Shown here in pieces: positions 25,595-34,226 of a stretch of 64,000 nucleotides of DNA; position 1 is the stretch's first letter; each line of letters starts with the position of its first letter. The DNA is taken from positions 1 to 64,000 of the IMG/VR virus record IMGVR_UViG_3300033153_004457. One strand, 5' to 3'. Below the pieces are notes generated by a model that ran no database searches, was not told the origin of the DNA, and saw only the letters and a program-made list of their open reading frames with translations. The stretch is from a virus. A program made the translations under genes and the position numbers.

Positions 25595-26215
25595 CTAACT
25601 TAATGTACCGTCACCTTGTCCGGTCCCTGGTACAACGGGCGCACCCGGTGGTACTGGTGAACCTGTAATGACTACGTTCCCTATCGCGTTGTCTAACGAA
25701 GCTGCCAACGTGTCTCCGATGATCTCGGCAATGTCCGGCCAACTGTCGCCGACGAACCCCGCGAGAATACCCGCGCTCTTGATCGCCTCTCCCATCGCCG
25801 TTCCATCCACCACGATTGAACCGGCTTCGAGAATGCCACCGCCCGCGAAGACGAAAGACTTTGGCGGTGCGTGTACCGTGCTGAGTAACGCGAGTGCTAT
25901 TTCGAGTACCCACGACTGAGCAACCGCATCGCAGATGTCCGGTAAGCTATCCGCTTCGGGCGTTGCGGCGAGTGCGATTTGTAGAGCACTGAACAGATCA
26001 GCCGAAATGGCAGAATCCGAAACGCCCGAAAGACCTACACCCGTTCCAACGCCCGCGCCCGGTGTCGAGCCTGTATCAGATGTGGTAAACGGTTTCCCTA
26101 CGAGGTTATCGATTGCACCGTCACCGACAGACGAACAGATATCAGGCCACGAGTCGCCTGGAAAGGCTCCAATGCCTTGCATCGTGTTCGCCATGTTCGC
26201 GCCGGTCATCGGCAT
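25595..26215 (-). CDS. triple-repeat baseplate-region protein
   Basis: This 206-residue protein has three internal repeats, anchored by DSWPDI at 21-26, DSLPDI at 89-94 and DSWPDI at 157-162, an exact 68-residue period. Each anchor is followed by a predicted helix. Gly/Pro-rich linkers (residues 49-64 and 186-201) separate or end the repeats. It is low in charge, with no membrane segment. It lies in the baseplate cluster between the hub/spike genes and the gp25-like gene. The start ATG follows GGGAGAG. I do not recognise the family. Confidence 0.7.
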   Translation of the reverse strand: MPMTGANMANTMQGIGAFPGDSWPDICSSVGDGAIDNLVGKPFTTSDTGSTPGAGVGTGVGLSGVSDSAISADLFSALQIALAATPEADSLPDICDAVAQSWVLEIALALLSTVHAPPKSFVFAGGGILEAGSIVVDGTAMGEAIKSAGILAGFVGDSWPDIAEIIGDTLAASLDNAIGNVVITGSPVPPGAPVVPGTGQGDGTLS

Positions 26216-26216
26216 A

Positions 26217-26621
26217 TTATTTCTCTCCCATTTCTTCGAGCTTCGCCCATAGAGCTTTGATCTCTGGCATCAACGGTTGTAGGTCTTCGTGACATACATC
26301 TCGTTGAATCTTTTCGACACCGACCACAAGCCGAATCACGAAACATCTTTCTTGCAGGTCTTTCAACTTTGGCATTTGAACAATTTCGACCTTGCCGGTA
26401 TTGATGTTCTGTCGTTTCTGCGGCACCGTAACGGAAACTTTCTGCGGGTGTTCCTTCATCTCTACGAGCGGCATACCAGGCTTCTTGGGGTCTTCCAAGA
26501 ACTTGCCGTCCTTGTCCGTTACGGGTGTCGGAACCTTTACTTTCTTGATTTCAAAAACCGGTTCCGTCTGCGGGTTTATATACGTGCGTTTACCACACTT
26601 GTCACAATTCCATTTATTCAT
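26217..26621 (-). CDS. zinc-ribbon baseplate-region protein
   Basis: This is a 134-residue protein. I start it at ATG 26621 (MNKWNCDKCG), which overlaps the upstream stop as ATGA. An in-frame ATG six codons earlier lies inside the upstream gene and has no better Shine-Dalgarno. CDKC at residues 6-9, plus Cys residues near 96 and 114, could bind zinc. The middle is a Pro/Lys-rich beta segment (EIKKVKVPTPVTD). Family unknown. Cotranslated with the 26618 gene, so probably a baseplate component or assembly factor. Confidence 0.65.
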   Translation of the reverse strand: MNKWNCDKCGKRTYINPQTEPVFEIKKVKVPTPVTDKDGKFLEDPKKPGMPLVEMKEHPQKVSVTVPQKRQNINTGKVEIVQMPKLKDLQERCFVIRLVVGVEKIQRDVCHEDLQPLMPEIKALWAKLEEMGEK

Positions 26622-27565
26622 GCAAGTAATGCCCTCCATGTTTCGGCTGCTTGCGCGTTTGGTCCACCGCCCATGTACAGTGCCATCATCGTGTAGTTAT
26701 TGAAAGAGAGGCCCGACAAGACTTGATCTTTCAGTTCCTTTTTAATCAGAGCTGTTCCACCTGGACCTAGTGGTACATTCAGAAACCACACGCCAGCCAT
26801 TTCATCCAAGCTACCGATGAGGTCGACAATCGCTTGCAAGGCAACGATACGAGCGTTCAGGTCGTCTATCTTCTTCTGCAATGCGTCAATCAATTTTGTC
26901 ATTACATCGTCGGCAACCAACATGTAGCCTTTGATGAGTGCGAGTGTTTCGCCCATGTCTTTCTGCAACTGTCCGATGTATTCAATTTGGTTGAACTTGA
27001 AGCTCGACCAATCGGGGTTGAAAGAGCGTGTCTTCGGGTTCTGTGCCAGCTCGACACGTTGAATGAGAATTTCAAACTCTTTCGTTTTCCAGAACACACC
27101 GAGCTTTTTCAATATCTCGTAAAAGAGAATGATGTCCGGTGCGGTTATCAGTAGACCGAACGCGGCTACGTTTGCACCGTCTGAGAAGATGGGCCTTTGC
27201 TCGTCGCCGGTATCATCGAAAGAGTTGACTGCGAAGTTGATTGCCTGTGCCGGTGTGACCTTTGGTATTCCGAGTTTGTCGATTGTTAAACCGCGCCGGT
27301 TCACGTTGAACGGTGTTACAAATAACTCGAAGACACCCGCGCCGAATAAATCGTTCATGAGGTTTTCGAGTTCGGTTACGAGCGCGGACATGATCGCTTT
27401 GAATAGGTCAGAACCCGCTTGGTAGTAAATCTTTACGATGTCCAACGCATCGGAAATGATACCAAGTGTAGTTGCCACCGAATTCCCGGCGACCGTTAAA
27501 TCAGCCAGTATCGCCTGAACCTCTGGTGGTAGCGGCGGTGCTAGGTCTACTTGCTGCCATGACAT
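26618..27565 (-). CDS. baseplate-region structural protein, helical
   Basis: This 315-residue protein has a long helical region with hydrophobic stretches (VAAFGLLITAPDIILFYEIL near residues 133-152) and a helical coiled segment around 213-250 (KLIDALQKKIDDLNARIVAL). It sits between the gpV-like spike and the triple-repeat protein. No family recognised. The start ATG follows TTAGGAG with an 8-base spacer. Virion or baseplate role by context. Confidence 0.65.
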   Translation of the reverse strand: MSWQQVDLAPPLPPEVQAILADLTVAGNSVATTLGIISDALDIVKIYYQAGSDLFKAIMSALVTELENLMNDLFGAGVFELFVTPFNVNRRGLTIDKLGIPKVTPAQAINFAVNSFDDTGDEQRPIFSDGANVAAFGLLITAPDIILFYEILKKLGVFWKTKEFEILIQRVELAQNPKTRSFNPDWSSFKFNQIEYIGQLQKDMGETLALIKGYMLVADDVMTKLIDALQKKIDDLNARIVALQAIVDLIGSLDEMAGVWFLNVPLGPGGTALIKKELKDQVLSGLSFNNYTMMALYMGGGPNAQAAETWRALLA

Positions 27566-27692
27566 TTATCAGTCTCCTAAGTTTATATGTACCATCCTCG
27601 ACCTCGTGATTTCTTATCTTCACTAGGCCGTCACGGATTCGTTCCAATGACCCTTTTAGTTTCGTTGCTTTCAATCCTTTTTTCCAACCCAT
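27501..27692 (-). CDS. possible small basic protein
   Basis: A 63-codon frame starts right after the gpV-like gene (ATG 27692) and overlaps the next gene by 65 bases. The first about 42 residues (MGWKKGLKATKLKG onwards) are basic and helical and do not look like a shadow. The part that overlaps the 27565 gene is Ser/Thr/Arg-rich. It has a weak Shine-Dalgarno but lies beside the upstream stop, allowing translational coupling. It could be real or a chance frame. Confidence 0.45.
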   Translation of the reverse strand: MGWKKGLKATKLKGSLERIRDGLVKIRNHEVEDGTYKLRRLINVMAASRPSTAATTRGSGDTG

Positions 27693-27693
27693 A

Positions 27694-28836
27694 TCAGCCC
27701 GCTAAGAGAGTCGGTACACCGATGTGCGGTGCGCCTGTTATAGTGTCCACGATTGGTGCCGTGAGGTTCGTAAGAACCTGTCCAAGCGGTGCGCCCAAGG
27801 TGATTGTCGTTCCAAGCATGATGACATTTCCCGCAGGATCGACAGCCATATTTCCCAATGGATTTCCAGCGAGAAATGTACCCGCTTGCGTTTGCAAAGT
27901 CATCGCACCCGCAATCAAATTCACGAGGTATTGGCCCGCAAGAATTTGAACCTCTTCGCCTACGGTTGCAATGGTTGTCTTCCGTCCGAGTCCGACTGTA
28001 CGCTCTTCCGTACCGGCAATCAGATCGGCACGATTGCCACCGACCGTTGAGTTTCGGTTCGAGATGATCGATTCGCTTTTACTACCGCCACACGTTTCGG
28101 CAATACCGCCGCCTACACTTACCTCTTTCGAGCCGCTGATATTTTGCGTGACCAACCCGTACTCTTGGTTTACCTCACCGCCCACAGAGTCTAGGCGTGT
28201 ACCATCCGTTGTGATTTCTTCTCCACCATAATAGTGGCGTGTACTCTTGCCTCTTATTTCTACGACCTCATCTTTCACTACACGTCGAGTGAAATTACCA
28301 CTCGTCCACCACACGAAGTCCCTGTAGAAAGAGAACGCCGCCAGCTTGTCCACTTCGATTTCGAGATCACCGCGAACGCCCATCAGGAAATCTGAATAAG
28401 GATCAATATCGAAACCTGTACCGCCCGTGTGTCTCAGGCGTACCAGCTCTTCATTCAAAGTGTCGTCGAATAAGAATTGATGTCTGGCCCGTGTGATCCA
28501 CCCTTTCCGATTCGGGTAATTGATTTTGAACTCATCATCAAGCGGCGTGTCTGGATTGTACCACGAGGCCAGCACACGAGGTCGCGGGTTGTCCAGCTCT
28601 TCGTCAAGCTCAATGAGAAGACTGTCACCGACTTCGGGAACCCAAAATTGGCCGATGGTTCCAAACGGTGGGTCCGCTGGTAATGGGTACTCACCGTCGA
28701 GCAACGTGTTCGCCTCGAAGTAAACACCACCGCGTAACGTGTCCGCACTAACAGAGGAAGTCTGTTCGGCGCTTGTCTTGCCGCTTGCCTTTTCGACATT
28801 TCTCGTTACGATTCCGATGTGGTATTCTTTCGCCAT
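27694..28836 (-). CDS. baseplate spike, gpV/gp5-like
   Basis: This is a 380-residue protein. The N-terminal region has an OB-fold look typical of gpV/VgrG spikes (FGTIGQFWVPEVGDSLLIEL and VLASWYNP). The C-terminal about 170 residues form a repetitive beta-solenoid with short GG-containing repeats (VGGEVNQEYG, SVGGGIAETCGG, TVGGNRADLIAG), as expected for a membrane-piercing needle. It ends without a PAAR-like motif. It overlaps the gpD-like hub gene by one base, the usual spike/hub pairing. The ATG is within that overlap. Confidence 0.82.
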   Translation of the reverse strand: MAKEYHIGIVTRNVEKASGKTSAEQTSSVSADTLRGGVYFEANTLLDGEYPLPADPPFGTIGQFWVPEVGDSLLIELDEELDNPRPRVLASWYNPDTPLDDEFKINYPNRKGWITRARHQFLFDDTLNEELVRLRHTGGTGFDIDPYSDFLMGVRGDLEIEVDKLAAFSFYRDFVWWTSGNFTRRVVKDEVVEIRGKSTRHYYGGEEITTDGTRLDSVGGEVNQEYGLVTQNISGSKEVSVGGGIAETCGGSKSESIISNRNSTVGGNRADLIAGTEERTVGLGRKTTIATVGEEVQILAGQYLVNLIAGAMTLQTQAGTFLAGNPLGNMAVDPAGNVIMLGTTITLGAPLGQVLTNLTAPIVDTITGAPHIGVPTLLAG

Positions 28837-30068
28837 TATGCGCTTTCCTCAAGTAACACCCGTCGAGCTTCGATGTGGGTGTTGTAACCATTTTCGTCGA
28901 ATATGTGTCGGACCTTTTTGAAATAATATCGTCCGTTGAAGAATGCCCCAAGACCCGCGAACGTGTGGACCTGGCGAGACTTCAGAAGAGCGTTACCGTT
29001 GACACGCCCGTTGCCATTGATGAAATCCCTTGCGATCTTCTTCATGTGTAGGATCAGATATTTCTTCGCGTCCTCCGCATTATTGAAGACCTTCTTAGAA
29101 ATGATTTCTACCGTCTCTCCGAAAGCCTTCTGTGTCATCGCCGCACCAGATATTGCAGCGTCCTTCTTTAGAAGCGTGTCGGCATTTGCGCCGCCAAATT
29201 TGATGTCTTTTTGCTTCTTCATGAAGTCGTCCATCGACAATGTGACATCGATTTTCTTGTTCGATACCTTGTCGAATGCAACGACTTTGTATTTCGTGAA
29301 CTGCGTTGCGAGGGAAAGTTTCGGCTTAAAACCCCGCAGTACAGCCGTCATGGGCTTTGGAACTGTGAATGATTGCTCGACATCGAAGGGCGTGTCGCCT
29401 TCACCGTGCTCGAACGTAAAGAGCGGTTTGCTTTGGTCTGTCGGTGGCTCGAAGAACAGCTCGAAACGTTTCTGTTTGAAATCGTACTTGCTATAGACAT
29501 CGAAACTGTTCAATTTGGCAATCTCTTGCAAGAAAGCGAGGTCAGTGGTTCCACGCTTCTGCGTGCGTATCTTCTTGCTCGTCGTCTTGCGGATACCACG
29601 GTTCAAAGCCGAATCGGTTTGCGAAACAATCATGTTCCACTTGATTCCATAATTCTGCACAATTTGATGATCCGAAATTCCCTTGTGGATTTCTCCCTTT
29701 TCGCTTTTCGGTATCGAGAGCTTGTGGAGGTGGTCGTAACAGGTGATAGCGAGCTTTGGAGGCCCGGTTTCAGGAAAATCGGGGTCTAGGTCGACTATAT
29801 AAGCCGAGCCGATGTAGTCGATTTGGTCGCCGTACCCGCCGCGCAAAGTAACGATATTTCCGGGCGCGAAAAGTTTCATATTGATAACGTCCGCACTGAT
29901 ACCGCCTATGACCGGCTTGCTGTACTCCAAATTGATTTTCATCGAAGACACTTTGTCGCTTTCGTCCTCGAACTCTACACTCTTAATCATGCTGTAGAAG
30001 TCCGGCGCGAGAGCTTCGCCATTGATCTTCAATTCGTAATTCGGTGCAAATAAATCAGCTTGTGGCAT
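28836..30068 (-). CDS. late control D-like baseplate hub (gpD/gp27-like)
   Basis: This 410-residue protein matches the gpD hub pattern: YELKINGEAL, VEFEDESDKVSSMKI, GNIVTLRGGYGDQIDYIG and a later LAFLQEIAKLNSFDVYSKY. Near the end is YYFKKVRHIFDENGYNTHIEAR, typical of hub C-termini. It forms the central baseplate hub holding the gpV-like spike, which follows immediately. The start ATG follows TAGGA. The assignment is confident by motif and neighbour. Confidence 0.87.
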   Translation of the reverse strand: MPQADLFAPNYELKINGEALAPDFYSMIKSVEFEDESDKVSSMKINLEYSKPVIGGISADVINMKLFAPGNIVTLRGGYGDQIDYIGSAYIVDLDPDFPETGPPKLAITCYDHLHKLSIPKSEKGEIHKGISDHQIVQNYGIKWNMIVSQTDSALNRGIRKTTSKKIRTQKRGTTDLAFLQEIAKLNSFDVYSKYDFKQKRFELFFEPPTDQSKPLFTFEHGEGDTPFDVEQSFTVPKPMTAVLRGFKPKLSLATQFTKYKVVAFDKVSNKKIDVTLSMDDFMKKQKDIKFGGANADTLLKKDAAISGAAMTQKAFGETVEIISKKVFNNAEDAKKYLILHMKKIARDFINGNGRVNGNALLKSRQVHTFAGLGAFFNGRYYFKKVRHIFDENGYNTHIEARRVLLEESA

Positions 30069-30076
30069 TCAAATTC

Positions 30077-30997
30077 CTACACGAAAATAGTTTTGTTCGT
30101 TCCTCTGAGTGCGAATTGATCTGAAATTACTTGTCGATTTACAAGTGCGTCTTTCAGGAATTCGCTCTGCGGTGTTACGTCAACACCGGCCAGGTCCACA
30201 GCGTCCACAAGGTCGATGATGTCACCCGTTTCGAGTGCAGATTTTATCTGGCTGAGAGGTTGTTGGTAATACACTCTTCGGAGTACATCGCCTGATAGAG
30301 CGTCCTCGTACTCGATGCGTGCGATTTCTTCAAAGGTCTGTCCTTGCTTGATGACCATACGCTTTCCCTTGCTGTGAAGAGAAGCGTTTGGAATGTTGAT
30401 CTTTCCCAAGCTATTTGAGATACCCGCCGCCGCTAAAGCAATTCCAAGACCCGTCTTTATCAACGATGCAACGGTCATTCCATCTTGTTTCGTGGGTAAC
30501 TCTTCGATGACTTCGAGTGCCATGTTGAAGGTCGCACCGCGAATTGCACCGCTGTCTCTGCGAGGTCTGTCGTAAACGATTCCACCGGGCGACTTGACAA
30601 AGCACATCATGGCTATTTCGGTTCCGGCCTGGAAGCGAAAGATTGGAGCGCGTTTCAGAGCGGGGTCACGCTTGGCGAAACTCTTGAGTTGTCTGATACC
30701 GGTCTTCACGTTCTTCAGTGTATTCGTTGCGAAGATGCGAGCCTTGAAAGTCGTGGTATCACCGCTTCCTCCGAGGTATTTCTTGCTCGTTTCGTCCTTG
30801 TTCAAAGATCCATCATTCGAGATACGCGCACCGATATTTTCCGTCACATCTTCGGCGACGAATTGACCGATGAACTCTGTACCCGGTGGGTCGAGCATTT
30901 TCAAACGCCACACGTCATGACCCGCGCCGTATGGATCAATTCCTACGGATTGTAGTGCAGCTCCTACCGCTGCAATCTTTGAAAGTATTGCTACCAT
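30077..30997 (-). CDS. LysM-containing baseplate protein
   Basis: This is a 306-residue protein. Residues about 215-265 look like a LysM-type module (MVIKQGQTFEEIARIEYED, VYYQQPLSQI), found in many hub-adjacent baseplate proteins (gp53-like, and gpX-type). A short hydrophobic segment (LIKTGLGIALAAAGIS) sits near residue 180. I start at ATG 30997, which overlaps the tape measure stop by one base (TGATG); a TTG one codon earlier touches the Shine-Dalgarno. It lies between tape measure and hub, as such proteins usually do. Confidence 0.72.
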   Translation of the reverse strand: MVAILSKIAAVGAALQSVGIDPYGAGHDVWRLKMLDPPGTEFIGQFVAEDVTENIGARISNDGSLNKDETSKKYLGGSGDTTTFKARIFATNTLKNVKTGIRQLKSFAKRDPALKRAPIFRFQAGTEIAMMCFVKSPGGIVYDRPRRDSGAIRGATFNMALEVIEELPTKQDGMTVASLIKTGLGIALAAAGISNSLGKINIPNASLHSKGKRMVIKQGQTFEEIARIEYEDALSGDVLRRVYYQQPLSQIKSALETGDIIDLVDAVDLAGVDVTPQSEFLKDALVNRQVISDQFALRGTNKTIFV

Positions 30998-33900
30998 CAA
31001 TCCTCCCCGTAGCCCTGTTGTGAGCTACTTTCAGCCGCTACTGAGCTTGTTTGTTTTCCGCTCTTGTTCGCGCTGTGCCGAGCCTTCTTGCTCATGTACG
31101 ATGCCAGGTCGTCACCATCGATTTGCACTTTCACGCTTACGTCGGTCTGACCGCCGCCGCCACCAGGGACGTTCGCGGTAACACTGACTTTCGGAGGTGT
31201 CGCCGCCGCTGTTTTTCCTCCAAGGAACTCTTCTCCAATTCCCTTTGAGGCCAACGACTGTCCACCAGGAGAGCCGGGAACTGGTGCAGTACCAGCACCC
31301 GCGCCCGCGCCCGCAAAGGCCGGTGTAAGGCCACCACCGCCGCCAGGAACAGTTTCAGCACCACCGAAACCGAAGAAAGAAAGTGCTCCTTTGATTTTAC
31401 TCAGAGGTCCACCGGCAACCTTCTGTATCCAATCGTGGGCACGCCTTAAAACGCCAATCACTTTTTCCCACTTGTCCGAGACAAACGAAGCCACACTTTT
31501 CAAACCACCCATGAGGGTTTCATTGTTCAGCATGAAATTCTTTATTCCGGTTGTGACTGAATTGAATGCCAAGATGAAGCCGCCTTCGATCCATGATGCA
31601 ATGTTTTTCAAATTCGTCCATAATGCGTTGGCTCTCTGACTCACCCAATCAAAGCCCTCTCCCACGAGCGTTCCAGCCTTACCTAACCAACCCATGGCGG
31701 TTTTGGCTTCGTCCGTTCCCATCGCGAGGGTGTACAATTCGTTCGCAAGGAATTTCGTAACCTCCCATACCAATTGGAACACACCGACGATGAGCTGACC
31801 CGCAACCGCCGCCGCATCAAGCGCCCAACCTAGACCGCTCCATGCGGCCTTGAAACCGCGTATGACAAGGAGACCAACATCAACGAGGAAGCCGAACAAC
31901 CCTGCCCACACTCTGAAGCCGAACGATGCAGCCGTTGCAATTCCACCTAGTACGGTTCCGACAACTTGACCGTACAATTTGAAAAATCCACCGCTCTCTC
32001 CAACTTTGATGTCGAGCGCGTTCAAGGCTTCAATCACGGTTCCCTTTAGATCGTTCCACGCGGGTATCAAATTCGATTTGATGATCTTCCAAAACGGCGT
32101 AAACGATTCAACGACCGCGCTTACATATTCCTCTACAGAGCGAGCGTACCAGGCGATAGCATCGAGTATCCATGAGAGCGGGCGCACTATGCTGTTCGTA
32201 ATGATGCCGCCTACATCGCCCATCACAGAACCCATATCATTGAACGTTTTCGAGGTGTCCTGTGCGCCGGTTTTCAAAAGGCTGAATATTTCCATGAAGG
32301 TGGTTTTCAGATTTTCCCACGCTGGCACGATTATGTTTTTCACGTTTTGCCACATCGGTCGCCACGCGGTCATGAAGCCATCTACGAATGAAATTGCGGC
32401 TTTCTTGATGCCGCTCCAACCTCCCATGACCTTGTACAGAATGTAACCGAGAGCGGCGACACCCGCGACAATCAAGCCGATTGGACTAATGAGAAGCAGG
32501 AATGCAGCTTTGAGAAAACCGACAGCGGCAATTACACCGGTTATCGCAGGGGCAATGAAAAACATCAAGCCGCCGAAAGCGAGTAGCGGTGGCCCGATGA
32601 TCGCAAGCGCACCGCCTAGTACGACAAGGATTTTACCGACCAAGCGGAGAGTACCCGAACTCTTATCCAGCGAACTGAAGAACTTCTTGGCCGATGTCAT
32701 GATGAAACCGAAAGTCTCTTTCAGCGAGTTCATACCATCGACCAGGCCGAGAACAAAATCACCGTAGCCCGTTTTCATAACGGCCTTCTGCGAATCGTCC
32801 CATTTCTTTACCGGTGTGTTTATCGCGGAAAGCGCGGCTGCAAGGCTTGACAGAGGATCGGTGATGAGCTTTCCAATTTCCCGAAACCCTCCCATCGTTT
32901 TGAACATTTTGCCAAGTTGAAGTACAACCGCGCTACTTGCGGATTTGAGTATTTGAAATGTACCCCATAGGTTGTCGGTCATGGTCGCGTATTGCCGTGA
33001 CGCTTCACCCGCACCCTCGGTCGACTTCTTGATTCCTATGAACAGGTCGTTGAGGTCCGAACCCGCGTCTGTCATGTTCTTCATTGCGAACATACTTCTC
33101 TGTCCACGAATTCCGAACAGCTCTGAAATCGCTGCGGCCTTGTCCGTTTCCTTGTGGAACTTTCCCATGCCTTTCGACACCATTGCAATGATCTTGTCGA
33201 GACCGATCAGTTTGCCGCTCTTCGTATGGAACTGTTCCATCGAGAGTCCCATTTTTGAGAGTACGGCTTTGGCTTTCGCTGTCGGTTTCGAGAGCTTGTT
33301 CATCATATTGACAACGGATGTACCGGCCATCGAACCCTTGATACCAGCGTTCGCCAGAGCGCCAAACGTACCGATGATTTGCTCGATGGGTATGTTCATG
33401 TTCGCAAGCGCACCACCACCAAACGTGATCGCTTGTCCAAGTTGTTCGATACTGGTATTGGAATTCGCCTGCGCGAATGCCATCATATCTGCAAGTTTGA
33501 TTGCCTGTGTCGTCCGGTCGCCATACTGTTTCAGCGCGGGTGATAATGCGGACATGTTGTCCGTAATGATATCACTCGCTTTGGCAAGGTCCAGATTTCC
33601 GGCCGCAGCGGTCTTCAGTATGGTAGGCAGAACGCCTATCGCATCCTTCGCCTTGAAACCCGCGAGGGCAAGGAACTCTAGGCCCTCCGCTGCTTGCTGT
33701 GATGTGAAGATGGTTTCGCGGCCCATCTTCTGAGCCGCGCCCGCAAGTGCATCGTAGCTCTCCTGACCGTCTGCCATCTTCGACACGACACTTGACATTT
33801 GCTTTTCAAATTTCATGTACGAATTAACAGCAACCCCAACACCCGCTGCTATCACGGTTCCCATCATAGCAATACGCATGCCGCTCGATGCCATTGAACG

Positions 33901-34023
33901 AGCGTGTCTACCCGCGCTTTGAAGGTTGGTCTTGAATGTGTTGACTTGTTTGCCAGCACGATTCAAAGCCCCTTGCATACCGGGGCTTGAAAACCGTAAG
34001 ACTGCTGATAAATCGAATGCCAT
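30997..34023 (-). CDS. tape measure protein
   Basis: This is the longest gene in the window (1008 residues). It has the TP901-type core: MASSGMRIAMMGTVIAAGVG near the start, KMADGQESYDALAGAAQKMG, FTSQQAAEGLEFLALAGF and TFGALANAGIKGSMAGTSV. Hydrophobic segments occupy about residues 455-535. The C-terminal half contains repeated tryptophan motifs (IIVPAWENLK and LIPAWNDLK), and the tail is Gly/Ala/Pro-rich. It sets tail length and enters the host with DNA. It follows the tail assembly chaperone, and the ATG follows AAAGGGG. Confidence 0.92.
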   Translation of the reverse strand: MAFDLSAVLRFSSPGMQGALNRAGKQVNTFKTNLQSAGRHARSMASSGMRIAMMGTVIAAGVGVAVNSYMKFEKQMSSVVSKMADGQESYDALAGAAQKMGRETIFTSQQAAEGLEFLALAGFKAKDAIGVLPTILKTAAAGNLDLAKASDIITDNMSALSPALKQYGDRTTQAIKLADMMAFAQANSNTSIEQLGQAITFGGGALANMNIPIEQIIGTFGALANAGIKGSMAGTSVVNMMNKLSKPTAKAKAVLSKMGLSMEQFHTKSGKLIGLDKIIAMVSKGMGKFHKETDKAAAISELFGIRGQRSMFAMKNMTDAGSDLNDLFIGIKKSTEGAGEASRQYATMTDNLWGTFQILKSASSAVVLQLGKMFKTMGGFREIGKLITDPLSSLAAALSAINTPVKKWDDSQKAVMKTGYGDFVLGLVDGMNSLKETFGFIMTSAKKFFSSLDKSSGTLRLVGKILVVLGGALAIIGPPLLAFGGLMFFIAPAITGVIAAVGFLKAAFLLLISPIGLIVAGVAALGYILYKVMGGWSGIKKAAISFVDGFMTAWRPMWQNVKNIIVPAWENLKTTFMEIFSLLKTGAQDTSKTFNDMGSVMGDVGGIITNSIVRPLSWILDAIAWYARSVEEYVSAVVESFTPFWKIIKSNLIPAWNDLKGTVIEALNALDIKVGESGGFFKLYGQVVGTVLGGIATAASFGFRVWAGLFGFLVDVGLLVIRGFKAAWSGLGWALDAAAVAGQLIVGVFQLVWEVTKFLANELYTLAMGTDEAKTAMGWLGKAGTLVGEGFDWVSQRANALWTNLKNIASWIEGGFILAFNSVTTGIKNFMLNNETLMGGLKSVASFVSDKWEKVIGVLRRAHDWIQKVAGGPLSKIKGALSFFGFGGAETVPGGGGGLTPAFAGAGAGAGTAPVPGSPGGQSLASKGIGEEFLGGKTAAATPPKVSVTANVPGGGGGQTDVSVKVQIDGDDLASYMSKKARHSANKSGKQTSSVAAESSSQQGYGED

Positions 34024-34025
34024 CG

Positions 34026-34226
34026 TTACCCCTTTGAGCCTTTGTTAATGGCTTCTTTCTCTTCCCTCAGTTGCCGTTGCAACCGCTTGAGCCACCATGC
34101 GCGTTCTTTAGGAGTCATAGCATTGACACGAGAATCTGTCATTCCGTCGATGTGGTAATAAAGCTGAAACTCTTCATCCCAAATATCTTCCTCTGACCTC
34201 AGATTTGAGGTAGGGAAGAAGCACCG
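34026..34226 (-). CDS. tail assembly chaperone frameshift extension
   Basis: A 66-codon frame ends at TAA 34026-34028, three bases before the tape measure ATG. It has no start codon with a Shine-Dalgarno; it is reached if ribosomes slip back one base at T TTT TTC (34226-34232) inside the 34199-35050 gene. That would give a 341-residue fusion. The sequence NAMTPKERAWWLKRLQRQLR is typical of the T-part of gpG/gpGT-like chaperones. Placement just before tape measure matches lambda G/T. Confidence 0.75.
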   Translation of the reverse strand, partial: RCFFPTSNLRSEEDIWDEEFQLYYHIDGMTDSRVNAMTPKERAWWLKRLQRQLREEKEAINKGSKG

